A stretch of DNA of 10,248 nt from Gammaproteobacteria bacterium (GTDB lineage: Bacteria; Pseudomonadota; Gammaproteobacteria; Enterobacterales; GCA-2746155): NCBI GenBank assembly GCA_024206355.1, contig JAAGZM010000704.1, positions 1-10,248 of the forward strand, given 5' to 3'. Below, in pieces: positions 1-6,301 of the stretch. Positions within the stretch are counted from its first letter, which is position 1. Every line of letters begins with the position of its first letter. The translations under genes were made by a program, and so were the position numbers. Below the pieces are notes generated by a model. It had not been told where the DNA came from and made no database searches. It saw only the letters and a program-made list of their open reading frames with translations.

Positions 1-2
1 CC

Positions 3-8
3 TATAAT
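3..8 (+). promoter_or_regulatory. Possible -10 hexamer upstream of the msh operon
   Basis: A perfect TATAAT lies at the extreme left edge, about 75 bases before mshI. Any -35 element would fall outside the window, so this is only a candidate start point for the operon. All three forward frames have stops in the first 18 bases, so any upstream gene ends before or within this stretch. Confidence 0.2.
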
Positions 9-50
9 TAATAGATAACTTGTTAAGGTTAATTACCAACTATTAAGGAC

Positions 51-57
51 GAGGAGA
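51..57 (+). promoter_or_regulatory. Strong Shine-Dalgarno-like GAGGAGA before mshI
   Basis: GAGGAGA is a near-perfect ribosome binding site, but it ends 24 bases before the first ATG of mshI at 82, which is too far for normal initiation. An in-frame CTG at 64-66 sits 6 bases downstream with no stop between it and the ATG. Either translation starts at that rare codon, or the site is brought closer by RNA folding, or it is fortuitous. Confidence 0.4.
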
Positions 58-81
58 GAAAAACTGAGCCCAATATTTTCG

Positions 82-996
82 ATGTATAAAAACAACCATA
101 AATCTATCAATTTGGGCATTTCATTTGATATGGATAGCATTTCTATCTGCGTAACAGAACCTGGACCTGATGGACTGGTAGTGACACAATGTATCAGTAT
201 ACAGGGCAGCCAACCCAAAGCAGAGCTTTTAAAAAAACTTATAGAAGAACACAATATTCCAAAGGGAAAAGTGACGCTGGTATTAGCCGTTGGTGAACAT
301 AAAATTCATAAGCTGGTGCGACCGTCTGTAGAAGATGCTGAAATTAATCAGTCAGTAATCTGGTTACTTAAAGATCGACTTGATTGTTCTACTGAACAGG
401 CAGTGGTTGAGATCATTGATTATCCTGAAGGTTGTCAACTGGATGATCAAATAATGGTGGTTCAGTCTTCCCGGGATAAAATCAAGAATCTGGTGGGTAT
501 CGTTATTGATGCAGGGCTCGAATTAAAAGCTATCGATATTACAGAATTATTACTCGGGAATGTCCTTCAATCATACCCGGGAATTGAACAGGGTATTGCT
601 TTAGTACTTGATCATGAGGAAGGTGCTACTTTACTGATATATCGTGGTGAATACCTTTATTTATTACGACAACTTACCGGTATTACCAATTTCATCTCCT
701 GTCTACCTGTTGATGGTAATGTGGTGATGGCGGATATGCTGTTGCTGGAGATACAGAGAACTCTGGATTATTATGATGCCCAGATGCGACAGCCACCTCT
801 GGCAGGAATTTTATTAGCCCCAAGCTCTGCAGATATCTCCTTATTGGCCGATTATCTGGATAATAATTTAAGCACGAAAGTAGAATGTCTGGATATTAAT
901 GGCTTGTTAAATCTACCTATACCTCTTTCTCCAGCTAATCAACAGGCATGCTTACCAGCCTGTGCTGCAGCCTTCAGGTATGAGTCTAGGCAATGA
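82..996 (+). CDS. mshI: MSHA biogenesis protein MshI (PilM-like, actin-fold)
   Basis: This 304-residue protein resembles the PilM-type actin-fold proteins that sit on the cytoplasmic face of type IV pilus machines and bind the N-terminus of a PilN-like partner. It has no signal peptide or membrane segment. Visible family features are the opening beta-strand block (INLGISFDMDSISICV), a 'GLELKAIDI' segment near residue 155, a nucleotide-site-like DHEEGATLLIY near residue 180, and the helix LLLEIQRTLDYYDAQ near residue 225 that is typical of PilM C-terminal halves. The classical PilM DIG phosphate motif is not clearly present, so nucleotide binding is uncertain. The ATG at 82 is the conventional start, but the best Shine-Dalgarno fits an in-frame CTG at 64 that would add six residues. 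Its stop overlaps the next start as ATGA. Identification rests on sequence character and its place at the head of a clear msh operon. Confidence 0.85.
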   Translation: MYKNNHKSINLGISFDMDSISICVTEPGPDGLVVTQCISIQGSQPKAELLKKLIEEHNIPKGKVTLVLAVGEHKIHKLVRPSVEDAEINQSVIWLLKDRLDCSTEQAVVEIIDYPEGCQLDDQIMVVQSSRDKIKNLVGIVIDAGLELKAIDITELLLGNVLQSYPGIEQGIALVLDHEEGATLLIYRGEYLYLLRQLTGITNFISCLPVDGNVVMADMLLLEIQRTLDYYDAQMRQPPLAGILLAPSSADISLLADYLDNNLSTKVECLDINGLLNLPIPLSPANQQACLPACAAAFRYESRQ

Positions 997-1607
997 AGCA
1001 GCAAGTCAACTTTTATACCAAAGAGTTTAAGCCAAAAAAGGATCTTCTTTCTCTGGGAAACATGCTTGCTATTTGGTTGTTGGGTATTGTTCTCACCCTA
1101 GTTATTTATAGTGTAGAAATAGAGAAAACAGCCATTATAAAGAAAAGCTGGCTAAAAGTTCAGGAGACGGAGCAACATCAAAAAAAGCAATTGGCCAGTC
1201 TACAAGCAGGGTTTGCATCCAGGGGTAACGCTGTCGTACTTGGAAAAACCAAGCAGGATCTTCAGGTGAGATTACAGTTGCGAAACTTTGTACTGGAACA
1301 ATTAGAACTCAGGGTTGAAGGCATGCAAAAAGGTGTTGCCGGGCTTATGGAGAGTCTTGCCAAGATAACATTCGATGACATATGGCTCACTGAAATACAG
1401 GTTAACCACGGGCAGTTGAGTATATCCGGCATGACCACAGATGTTGATAAAGTACCCCAGCTGATCCAGCAGTTACAGGCGATTAAATCCTTGCAGGATA
1501 AACGGTTTTCACGACTGGAAATCAAGACTCATGATGAGCATGGAGGCATTTTACAATTTACACTGCAAAGCGAGAACCAGACTCGTAACAGGAGTTCTGG
1601 TCAATGA
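993..1607 (+). CDS. PilN-like MSHA biogenesis protein (inner-membrane alignment subunit)
   Basis: This 204-residue bitopic membrane protein is the PilN counterpart of the MSHA machine. The N-terminus (QQVNFYTKEFKPKK) has the short cytoplasmic PilN tail that in this family docks into PilM. One transmembrane helix lies at about residues 21-41, followed by a charged, Gln/Lys-rich predicted coiled coil (about 45-110). A C-terminal alpha/beta region (about 120-195, including ISGMTTDVDKVPQLIQQLQ) fits the fimbrial-assembly PilN domain. The ATG overlaps the mshI stop by four bases and only a short AGG at 988-990 precedes it, so it is probably translationally coupled. The gene lies between PilM-like and PilO-like genes, as in pilMNOP clusters. 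Such genes are sometimes labelled mshI2; I give no symbol because naming is inconsistent. Confidence 0.82.
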   Translation: MKQQVNFYTKEFKPKKDLLSLGNMLAIWLLGIVLTLVIYSVEIEKTAIIKKSWLKVQETEQHQKKQLASLQAGFASRGNAVVLGKTKQDLQVRLQLRNFVLEQLELRVEGMQKGVAGLMESLAKITFDDIWLTEIQVNHGQLSISGMTTDVDKVPQLIQQLQAIKSLQDKRFSRLEIKTHDEHGGILQFTLQSENQTRNRSSGQ

Positions 1608-2302
1608 ATAAACTATGGAATAAAGCCTCTCAAAAGGTTGCTGAGCTTAGTCAACGGGAAAAAATATTAGTGCTACTCACCGGCTTAATTATCATTCCTG
1701 GTATTCTGGATTTCTTCCTGTCACAACCACTGCGGGATAATGCTAGTATGTGGAGGCAACAAACCGATATCATTCATCAGAGTTTGGCATCCTTTTCGGA
1801 GCAGCAAAGTGATTTATTGGCCGAGATTAAAAAAGATCCTGCCATGGAGTTGGAAAGAAAAGTCGAAGGAATAGAGGCAGCATTAAGGCTTGCTCAACAG
1901 TCACTGCTTCAATATACCGATACACTGATAGCACCTCAACGCATGGCATCTATGCTGGGAAGTATATTACATGAAAGAGGCGATCTTGAATTGGTTAGTT
2001 TACAAAATCTTCCAGTCACTCCCCTGTTTAAAGGTCAGGAGCCGGATACTGGTCAATCTGAAGAAAAAAAGCAAGAGGATGAAGAAAATATTTTTGGACT
2101 GTACCGGCATGGGATCCAGCTAGTATTTAAAGGCAATTATATGTCGACGAAAGACTATCTTACTAACTTGGAACAACTTCCCTGGAAATTTTACTGGCAG
2201 AGCTTTAATTATGAAGTACAAAAGCATCCAACCGCTTTGGTTCAGTTAAATATTTATACCCTGAGTACCAGTGAATGGTGGATAGGTGATAAAAATGATT
2301 AA
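1604..2302 (+). CDS. mshJ: MSHA biogenesis protein MshJ (PilO-like)
   Basis: This 232-residue inner-membrane protein has a short basic cytoplasmic tail, one transmembrane segment at about residues 21-39 (ILVLLTGLIIIPGILDFFL), a long periplasmic helical region rich in Gln and Glu (about 45-110), and a C-terminal globular part. That architecture is the one of PilO/GspM proteins, which dimerise with the PilN partner in the periplasm and connect the platform to the secretin. A local acidic, Lys-rich loop around residues 145-165 (EEKKQEDEEN) looks like a flexible insertion. The start has a good AGGAG at 1590-1594 nine bases upstream and overlaps the previous stop as ATGA. The family call rests on layout and operon position more than on sharp motifs, because this family is weakly conserved. 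Confidence 0.8.
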   Translation: MNKLWNKASQKVAELSQREKILVLLTGLIIIPGILDFFLSQPLRDNASMWRQQTDIIHQSLASFSEQQSDLLAEIKKDPAMELERKVEGIEAALRLAQQSLLQYTDTLIAPQRMASMLGSILHERGDLELVSLQNLPVTPLFKGQEPDTGQSEEKKQEDEENIFGLYRHGIQLVFKGNYMSTKDYLTNLEQLPWKFYWQSFNYEVQKHPTALVQLNIYTLSTSEWWIGDKND

Positions 2303-2630
2303 CCGGTATGTATTGCTTGTAACAGGATTAGTCTTTTGCAGCTATGACCTCATAGCAGCGGATGGGAAATTGACTGATCCCACCAGGCCACCAATATTTG
2401 CTGCACCAAAATCGGGAACTAAACCAAGCACAAAGTTGCTCCTGACAGAACTTAAAATAGCGAAGAAAGGGCGTCTGGCTGTAATTAATGGACAGCGATT
2501 AAAAAAAGGTGATCAAATTGCCGGATATCGATTGAAAAAAATTAAAGTTGGCTATGTCATCCTTACCAAAGCAAAAGAAACTTTACGGCTGAATTTGATC
2601 TCCAGTCGTTTAATCAGGAAAAACTTATGA
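2295..2630 (+). CDS. mshK: MSHA biogenesis protein MshK (PilP/GspC-like periplasmic protein)
   Basis: This is a small 111-residue secreted protein. Residues 1 to about 22 form a signal peptide or anchor (MINRYVLLVTGLVFCSYDLIAA). The conserved DPTRPP motif follows at about 28-33, as found in MshK, PilP and GspC relatives. The C-terminal half (RLAVINGQRLKKGDQIAGYRL) resembles the homology region of those proteins that contacts the secretin's N-terminal domains. The expected role is therefore to bridge the inner-membrane PilN/PilO-like pair and the MshL secretin. I chose the ATG at 2295, which follows a GGTGAT, over an in-frame GTG at 2286 because it gives the more typical signal peptide and a short 8-base overlap with mshJ. 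The stop overlaps the mshL start (ATGA). Confidence 0.85.
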   Translation: MINRYVLLVTGLVFCSYDLIAADGKLTDPTRPPIFAAPKSGTKPSTKLLLTELKIAKKGRLAVINGQRLKKGDQIAGYRLKKIKVGYVILTKAKETLRLNLISSRLIRKNL

Positions 2631-4303
2631 CCGCAAAAAATATAGCGATGATAAAACAATTCTCACTACTTAACAGATTGTTAATACCGGCTTGCCTGTT
2701 TTTAGGAAGTTGTCAGACATTTCAGGAGCCAGAGCAGCCACTGTTAGTGGAGCAGGAACTCACTGCAATACTTGAACAACAGCAGGAAGAGTCAAAACGG
2801 CAGAATGAGCAGCAGTCTCCTCCTAAGGAAGTGCAAAATGCCTTAATGCCTTCTATGACAATGCTTGAAGAAACAGAAGAGCCGGAAGACCGCTTTGACT
2901 TAGCGGTTAATAATGCCCCTGCCAAAGAATTTTTTATTGGTCTGGTTGAGGGTAGCGAATGGAATGCCGTAGTTTCACCAGAAGTTAAAGGTGAAATTAC
3001 GCTTGATTTAAAAAATGTTACAGTTTCTCTGGTTATGGATATTGTCAGAAATATGTATGGTTATGAATATACTATCAATCAAAATGTCTATCAGGTATTT
3101 CCTGCAAACTTGAAAACAGTCATGTTTCCTGTCAACTATCTAAATATCAAGCGTAAAGGAAGCTCAAATATCAGAGTAAATTCTGGTGAAGTTGCTGAAA
3201 ATCATAGTAATGGTTCGACAAATAACAGAAACAATAATTTCAGTAATCAAAGTACAGGTGGCAATAACTCTGATAGTCAGCATAGTACTCAGATTGAAAC
3301 GAGTTCTGAAAATGATTTTTGGGAAGAGCTATCAGAAACTCTGACCTTGCTTGTAGCAGGAAATGAACAAGCCAAAGTGGTTACCAGTCCGCAGACCAGT
3401 ATGGTAATAGTAAGAGCACTCCCGGCAGAGATTAGGACCGTTTCAGATTATCTTCGTTCAATACAATCTGTTCTGGATCGACAGGTGCTACTCGAAGCTA
3501 AAATACTTGAAGTTGTCCTTGGCGATAGTTTTCAGTCAGGCATTGACTGGTCATCAATTGCAGCGGTGAATACAGATAATAACATCAGCTTTTCACAAAA
3601 TGGCCAGACAGTTATTAACCCAGGTACATCCAGCCTGTTCGGAGGAATATTCAGTATGTCATATCAAAGTAGTAATTTTGAGATGGTGATTGACTTATTG
3701 GAAACACAGGGTCTGGTTCAGGTTCTTTCTAGCCCAAGAATATCAACAGTTAATAATCAAAAAGCAGTGATAAAGGTTGGAACCGATGAATTTTTTGTTA
3801 CCGATATATCATCCACAACCATAGCAGGGGCAGGCTCCTCTACAACTTCTCCGGACATTACTTTAACACCTTTTTTCTCTGGAATTGCACTTGATGTAAC
3901 TCCGCAAATTGATGCGGAAGGCAATATTGTTTTGCATGTTCATCCTTCAATCAGCGAAGTAGAGGATCAGGAGAAATTATTAACCCTTGGTGAAGAGTTG
4001 CTGACCTTGCCTTTAGCAAAAAGCACCATCAGAGAATCTGACAGTATCATCAGAGCACGAAGCGGTGAAGTTGTTGTCATTGGCGGGTTGATGCAGACAC
4101 AAACACTGAACAATGATTCAGGTGTGCCATTGATCAATGATATTCCTGTGGCTGGTAAGTTGTTTAATCAAAAAAGTATTAGCAATAGCAAAACCGAACT
4201 GGTCATTCTTATCAGACCGATAATTATCAATGATCAAACCACTACAAATTATCTGCAAAAATCCGGGCAAAGGGTTGGTAATATGAGAAAAGACGGTAGC
4301 TAA
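2627..4303 (+). CDS. mshL: MSHA outer-membrane secretin MshL
   Basis: This 558-residue outer-membrane secretin forms the gated channel through which the pilus leaves the cell. The N-terminus is a lipoprotein signal ending in a lipobox (LGSC, Cys29), so the mature protein is probably lipidated. An acidic Gln/Pro-rich stretch (about 30-95) follows, then a secretin/TonB short N-terminal domain (about 105-165, ending NQNVYQVFP). An Asn/Ser-rich low-complexity linker spans about 185-228. The secretin core runs to about residue 545, with the hallmark VLSSPRIST near 365-373 and the C-terminal signature VVIGGLMQ...GVPLINDIPVAGKLF...TELVILIRP. The length is normal for MshL. The start has AGGA about eight bases upstream and overlaps the mshK stop. 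A second in-frame ATG at 2648 would still give a shorter lipoprotein signal. The next gene starts four bases after the stop. Confidence 0.95.
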   Translation: MTAKNIAMIKQFSLLNRLLIPACLFLGSCQTFQEPEQPLLVEQELTAILEQQQEESKRQNEQQSPPKEVQNALMPSMTMLEETEEPEDRFDLAVNNAPAKEFFIGLVEGSEWNAVVSPEVKGEITLDLKNVTVSLVMDIVRNMYGYEYTINQNVYQVFPANLKTVMFPVNYLNIKRKGSSNIRVNSGEVAENHSNGSTNNRNNNFSNQSTGGNNSDSQHSTQIETSSENDFWEELSETLTLLVAGNEQAKVVTSPQTSMVIVRALPAEIRTVSDYLRSIQSVLDRQVLLEAKILEVVLGDSFQSGIDWSSIAAVNTDNNISFSQNGQTVINPGTSSLFGGIFSMSYQSSNFEMVIDLLETQGLVQVLSSPRISTVNNQKAVIKVGTDEFFVTDISSTTIAGAGSSTTSPDITLTPFFSGIALDVTPQIDAEGNIVLHVHPSISEVEDQEKLLTLGEELLTLPLAKSTIRESDSIIRARSGEVVVIGGLMQTQTLNNDSGVPLINDIPVAGKLFNQKSISNSKTELVILIRPIIINDQTTTNYLQKSGQRVGNMRKDGS

Positions 4304-4307
4304 ACAG

Positions 4308-5219
4308 ATGTATCTGTATCACTATGGCCTGGCTGAGTTGCCGTTTAACCTGACACCGGATACTGATTTTTATTGTGAGTTGCCGGTTTATTCAGATGCC
4401 ATGAATGTGTTGCGGATTGCCATTGAATCAGGAGAGGGTTTTGTAAAAGTAATTGGTGAAGTGGGTACAGGTAAAACCATGCTCTGCCGAATGTTACTTA
4501 ATTATGTAGAAAAAAATGCCCATAGCGCTTACCTGCCAAACCCCTATTTAAGCCCCAATGAATTAAGACTTGCCTTGGCTTCAGAGTTAGGCTTGCGGAT
4601 AGCAAGAACCATTGATCAATATCAATTAACTGAAAAGATCAACAAACGAATACTTAAGTTTCATGATCAGGGTAAACAAGTCATTGTGATTGTTGATGAA
4701 GCACAGGCATTGCCAAAAGAGAGCCTTGAGGCCTTAAGATTATTTACCAATCTTGAAACTGAAAAGCAAAAATTATTACAGGTAGTTTTATTTGCCCAGC
4801 CAGAGCTGGATGAGCGTTTAGCAAAGCCGGATCTGCGTCAACTTCGCCAACGCATTGCCTTTTCATGTAAGTTAAAGCCTCTGGATAAGCGTTCCATTGA
4901 TATCTATATCAACCATCGCCTGAGGGCGGCAGGTTTATCACTGGAACGATTCCCCAATGGCAGCATTTTTAATAGTTCAGCTATCAAGAGCCTGTTAAGT
5001 AGAAGTAGAGGTGTTCCGAGACTGGTCAATATACTTGCCCATAAGGCTATGATGCTTGCCTATGGTCGAGGTAGTTTTAAGGTACAGGCTATTGATGTCA
5101 AAAACGCGGCTAAAGATACCGATGATATATCATTTCACCGTTGGTGGTGGGCTTTGGCACTGGCACTTGGTTTGGGTGGTAGTTTTTATGGCATTACGCT
5201 GATGGGGTGGCAACCGTGA
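4308..5219 (+). CDS. mshM: MSHA biogenesis ATPase MshM (ExeA/GspA-like AAA+)
   Basis: This 303-residue ExeA-like ATPase begins with the family signature YLYHYGLAELPFNLTPD. Walker A is GEVGTGKT at residues 50-57 and Walker B is VIVIVDEAQ with D130-E131. A sensor-like segment (VVLFAQPELDERL) and an arginine-rich stretch (LRQLRQRIAFSCKL) follow. The protein ends with a hydrophobic helix at about residues 279-299 (starting WWWALALALG) and only four further residues. In ExeA relatives the corresponding helix leads into a periplasmic peptidoglycan-binding domain; here that domain is absent, as is usual for MshM. The family is thought to help the secretin assemble or cross the cell wall using ATP. 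The start is four bases after the mshL stop with a poor Shine-Dalgarno, which suggests re-initiation. The stop overlaps the mshN GTG start. Confidence 0.93.
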   Translation: MYLYHYGLAELPFNLTPDTDFYCELPVYSDAMNVLRIAIESGEGFVKVIGEVGTGKTMLCRMLLNYVEKNAHSAYLPNPYLSPNELRLALASELGLRIARTIDQYQLTEKINKRILKFHDQGKQVIVIVDEAQALPKESLEALRLFTNLETEKQKLLQVVLFAQPELDERLAKPDLRQLRQRIAFSCKLKPLDKRSIDIYINHRLRAAGLSLERFPNGSIFNSSAIKSLLSRSRGVPRLVNILAHKAMMLAYGRGSFKVQAIDVKNAAKDTDDISFHRWWWALALALGLGGSFYGITLMGWQP

Positions 5220-6301
5220 GTGTCATCAATCAGATGCTAAAAGATCTTGATCAAAGGAAAGCAGCTGCGACTGTTGGTTTGGATCCAAGTCTTCCTTTTG
5301 CTAATCAGGAAGAAAGCAATAACAATCGCTGGTTAATGTTTTTATTAGGCATAATTGCCATATTGTTAATATTTGTTATTTATACACTTAATTTTCCACT
5401 CACTAAGACTGTACAGCAAGAAGTGATTAGCCATCAGCCTACCAAAGAGCTTGTAGAAGAGCCAGCTGTACCTATCATTGAACCTGCAAACATTGAACCT
5501 GCAAACATTGAACCTGCAAACATTGAACCTGCAAACATTGAACCTGCAAACATTGAACCTGCAAACATTGAACCTGAAAACTTCCAGGAGCCAAATCAAT
5601 TACTAAAACAACAAATAAATCATAATAATCAGACGACTGCAGCAGGCTCTGATCCTGTAGCAATACCTGAAGCAGAGACAGAAGAGAAGCAATATCAGAT
5701 AGTTAAATCAAATCGGCAGATAGACAAAAAAGCACAAGCAGAAAGATTGTTTCAATCAGCGCGCGAAAAAGTACAGGCACGTCAACATTTAGAAGCAACA
5801 GGTTTATTAGAACAGGCTTTACAGAGCTCAGATGAGCTTCACAAAGCAAGAATACTGCTTTTTACCTTGTTATTGCAGCAACAACAAATTACCAGTTTAC
5901 AACCGAGACTTGAATATAGTATTAAACAATGGCCAACAGTGCATGAATATCGGCAGGTGAAAGCCAGACTACTGTCATTTGAATCAGACAACGAAGCTGC
6001 CCTGCAGTTGCTGGAATCAGATATTCCAGTAGTTTCCAAGGCGCCTGAATACCATGAACTTCTGGCCTATGTTGCCCAGCAACTTAAGAAAGATCAGGTT
6101 GCTATTAAACATTATCAAATGTTATTGCAGCAAAATTCTAACAGAGCAGACTGGTGGTTAGGTATTGCTGTTTCAGAAGACAGATTAGGAAATAAACAGC
6201 CGGCATTACAGGCTTTTCAACAGGCGCTTAATAAACAAGGTTTGTCTTCTACCGTTCAAGCCTATGCACGAAAACGAATAAAAGCATTACAGGGTTTTTG
6301 A
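5216..6301 (+). CDS. mshN: MSHA biogenesis protein MshN (TPR protein)
   Basis: The protein is 361 residues when started at GTG 5216, giving the characteristic N-terminus SVINQMLKDLDQRK. That start overlaps the mshM stop as GTGA and has GGGGTGG at 5204-5210 at good spacing; an in-frame GTG at 5207 lies inside this ribosome site and is less likely. One transmembrane helix occurs at about 39-60 (WLMFLLGIIAILLIFVIY). A periplasmic linker follows that contains seven copies of a five-residue IEPAN/IEPEN repeat (residues 88-122). The C-terminal half (about 165-361) is made of helical tetratricopeptide-type repeats such as KARILLFTLLLQQQQ, HKA- and QVAIKHYQMLLQQN-containing units. MshN is an accessory inner-membrane protein needed for pilus assembly in Vibrio; its molecular role is poorly defined. 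The repeat linker is the odd feature of this copy. The stop overlaps the mshE ATG by one base. Confidence 0.9.
   Translation: MSVINQMLKDLDQRKAAATVGLDPSLPFANQEESNNNRWLMFLLGIIAILLIFVIYTLNFPLTKTVQQEVISHQPTKELVEEPAVPIIEPANIEPANIEPANIEPANIEPANIEPANIEPENFQEPNQLLKQQINHNNQTTAAGSDPVAIPEAETEEKQYQIVKSNRQIDKKAQAERLFQSAREKVQARQHLEATGLLEQALQSSDELHKARILLFTLLLQQQQITSLQPRLEYSIKQWPTVHEYRQVKARLLSFESDNEAALQLLESDIPVVSKAPEYHELLAYVAQQLKKDQVAIKHYQMLLQQNSNRADWWLGIAVSEDRLGNKQPALQAFQQALNKQGLSSTVQAYARKRIKALQGF
5477..5581 (+). repeat. 15-bp tandem repeat, 7 copies, in-frame within mshN
   Basis: The unit ATTGAACCTGCAAAC occurs six times without any mismatch, and a seventh time with one change (GCA to GAA, Ala to Glu). 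It begins at 5477, and each unit encodes Ile-Glu-Pro-Ala-Asn in the mshN frame. Because the unit is a multiple of three, gain or loss of copies changes linker length without breaking the gene. The near-perfect identity at the DNA level, including third positions, points to recent expansion by slipped-strand replication rather than long-term conservation. Confidence 0.97.

Noticed and set aside
25..40. Near-palindrome GGTTAATTACC upstream of mshI
   Set aside because: It is an imperfect, very AT-rich dyad of a size expected by chance, and nothing places it relative to a defined promoter.
1262..1525. Reverse-strand open frame inside the PilN-like gene, and similar ones at 33-254, 2722-2925, 5839-6039 and 6882-7079
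   Set aside because: They lie wholly or mostly under well-supported forward genes, their compositions are Cys/Ser-rich as typical of antisense shadows, and none has a recognisable domain.
5477..5581. Possible CRISPR array
   Set aside because: The units are directly abutting with no spacers, are 15 bases long, and code in frame for MshN.
5366..5663. Two long reverse-strand open frames with CRFNV and QVQCL repeats
   Set aside because: They are the antisense reading of the mshN 15-bp repeat, which stays open in several frames because the unit lacks stops. They have no ribosome site and no independent support.
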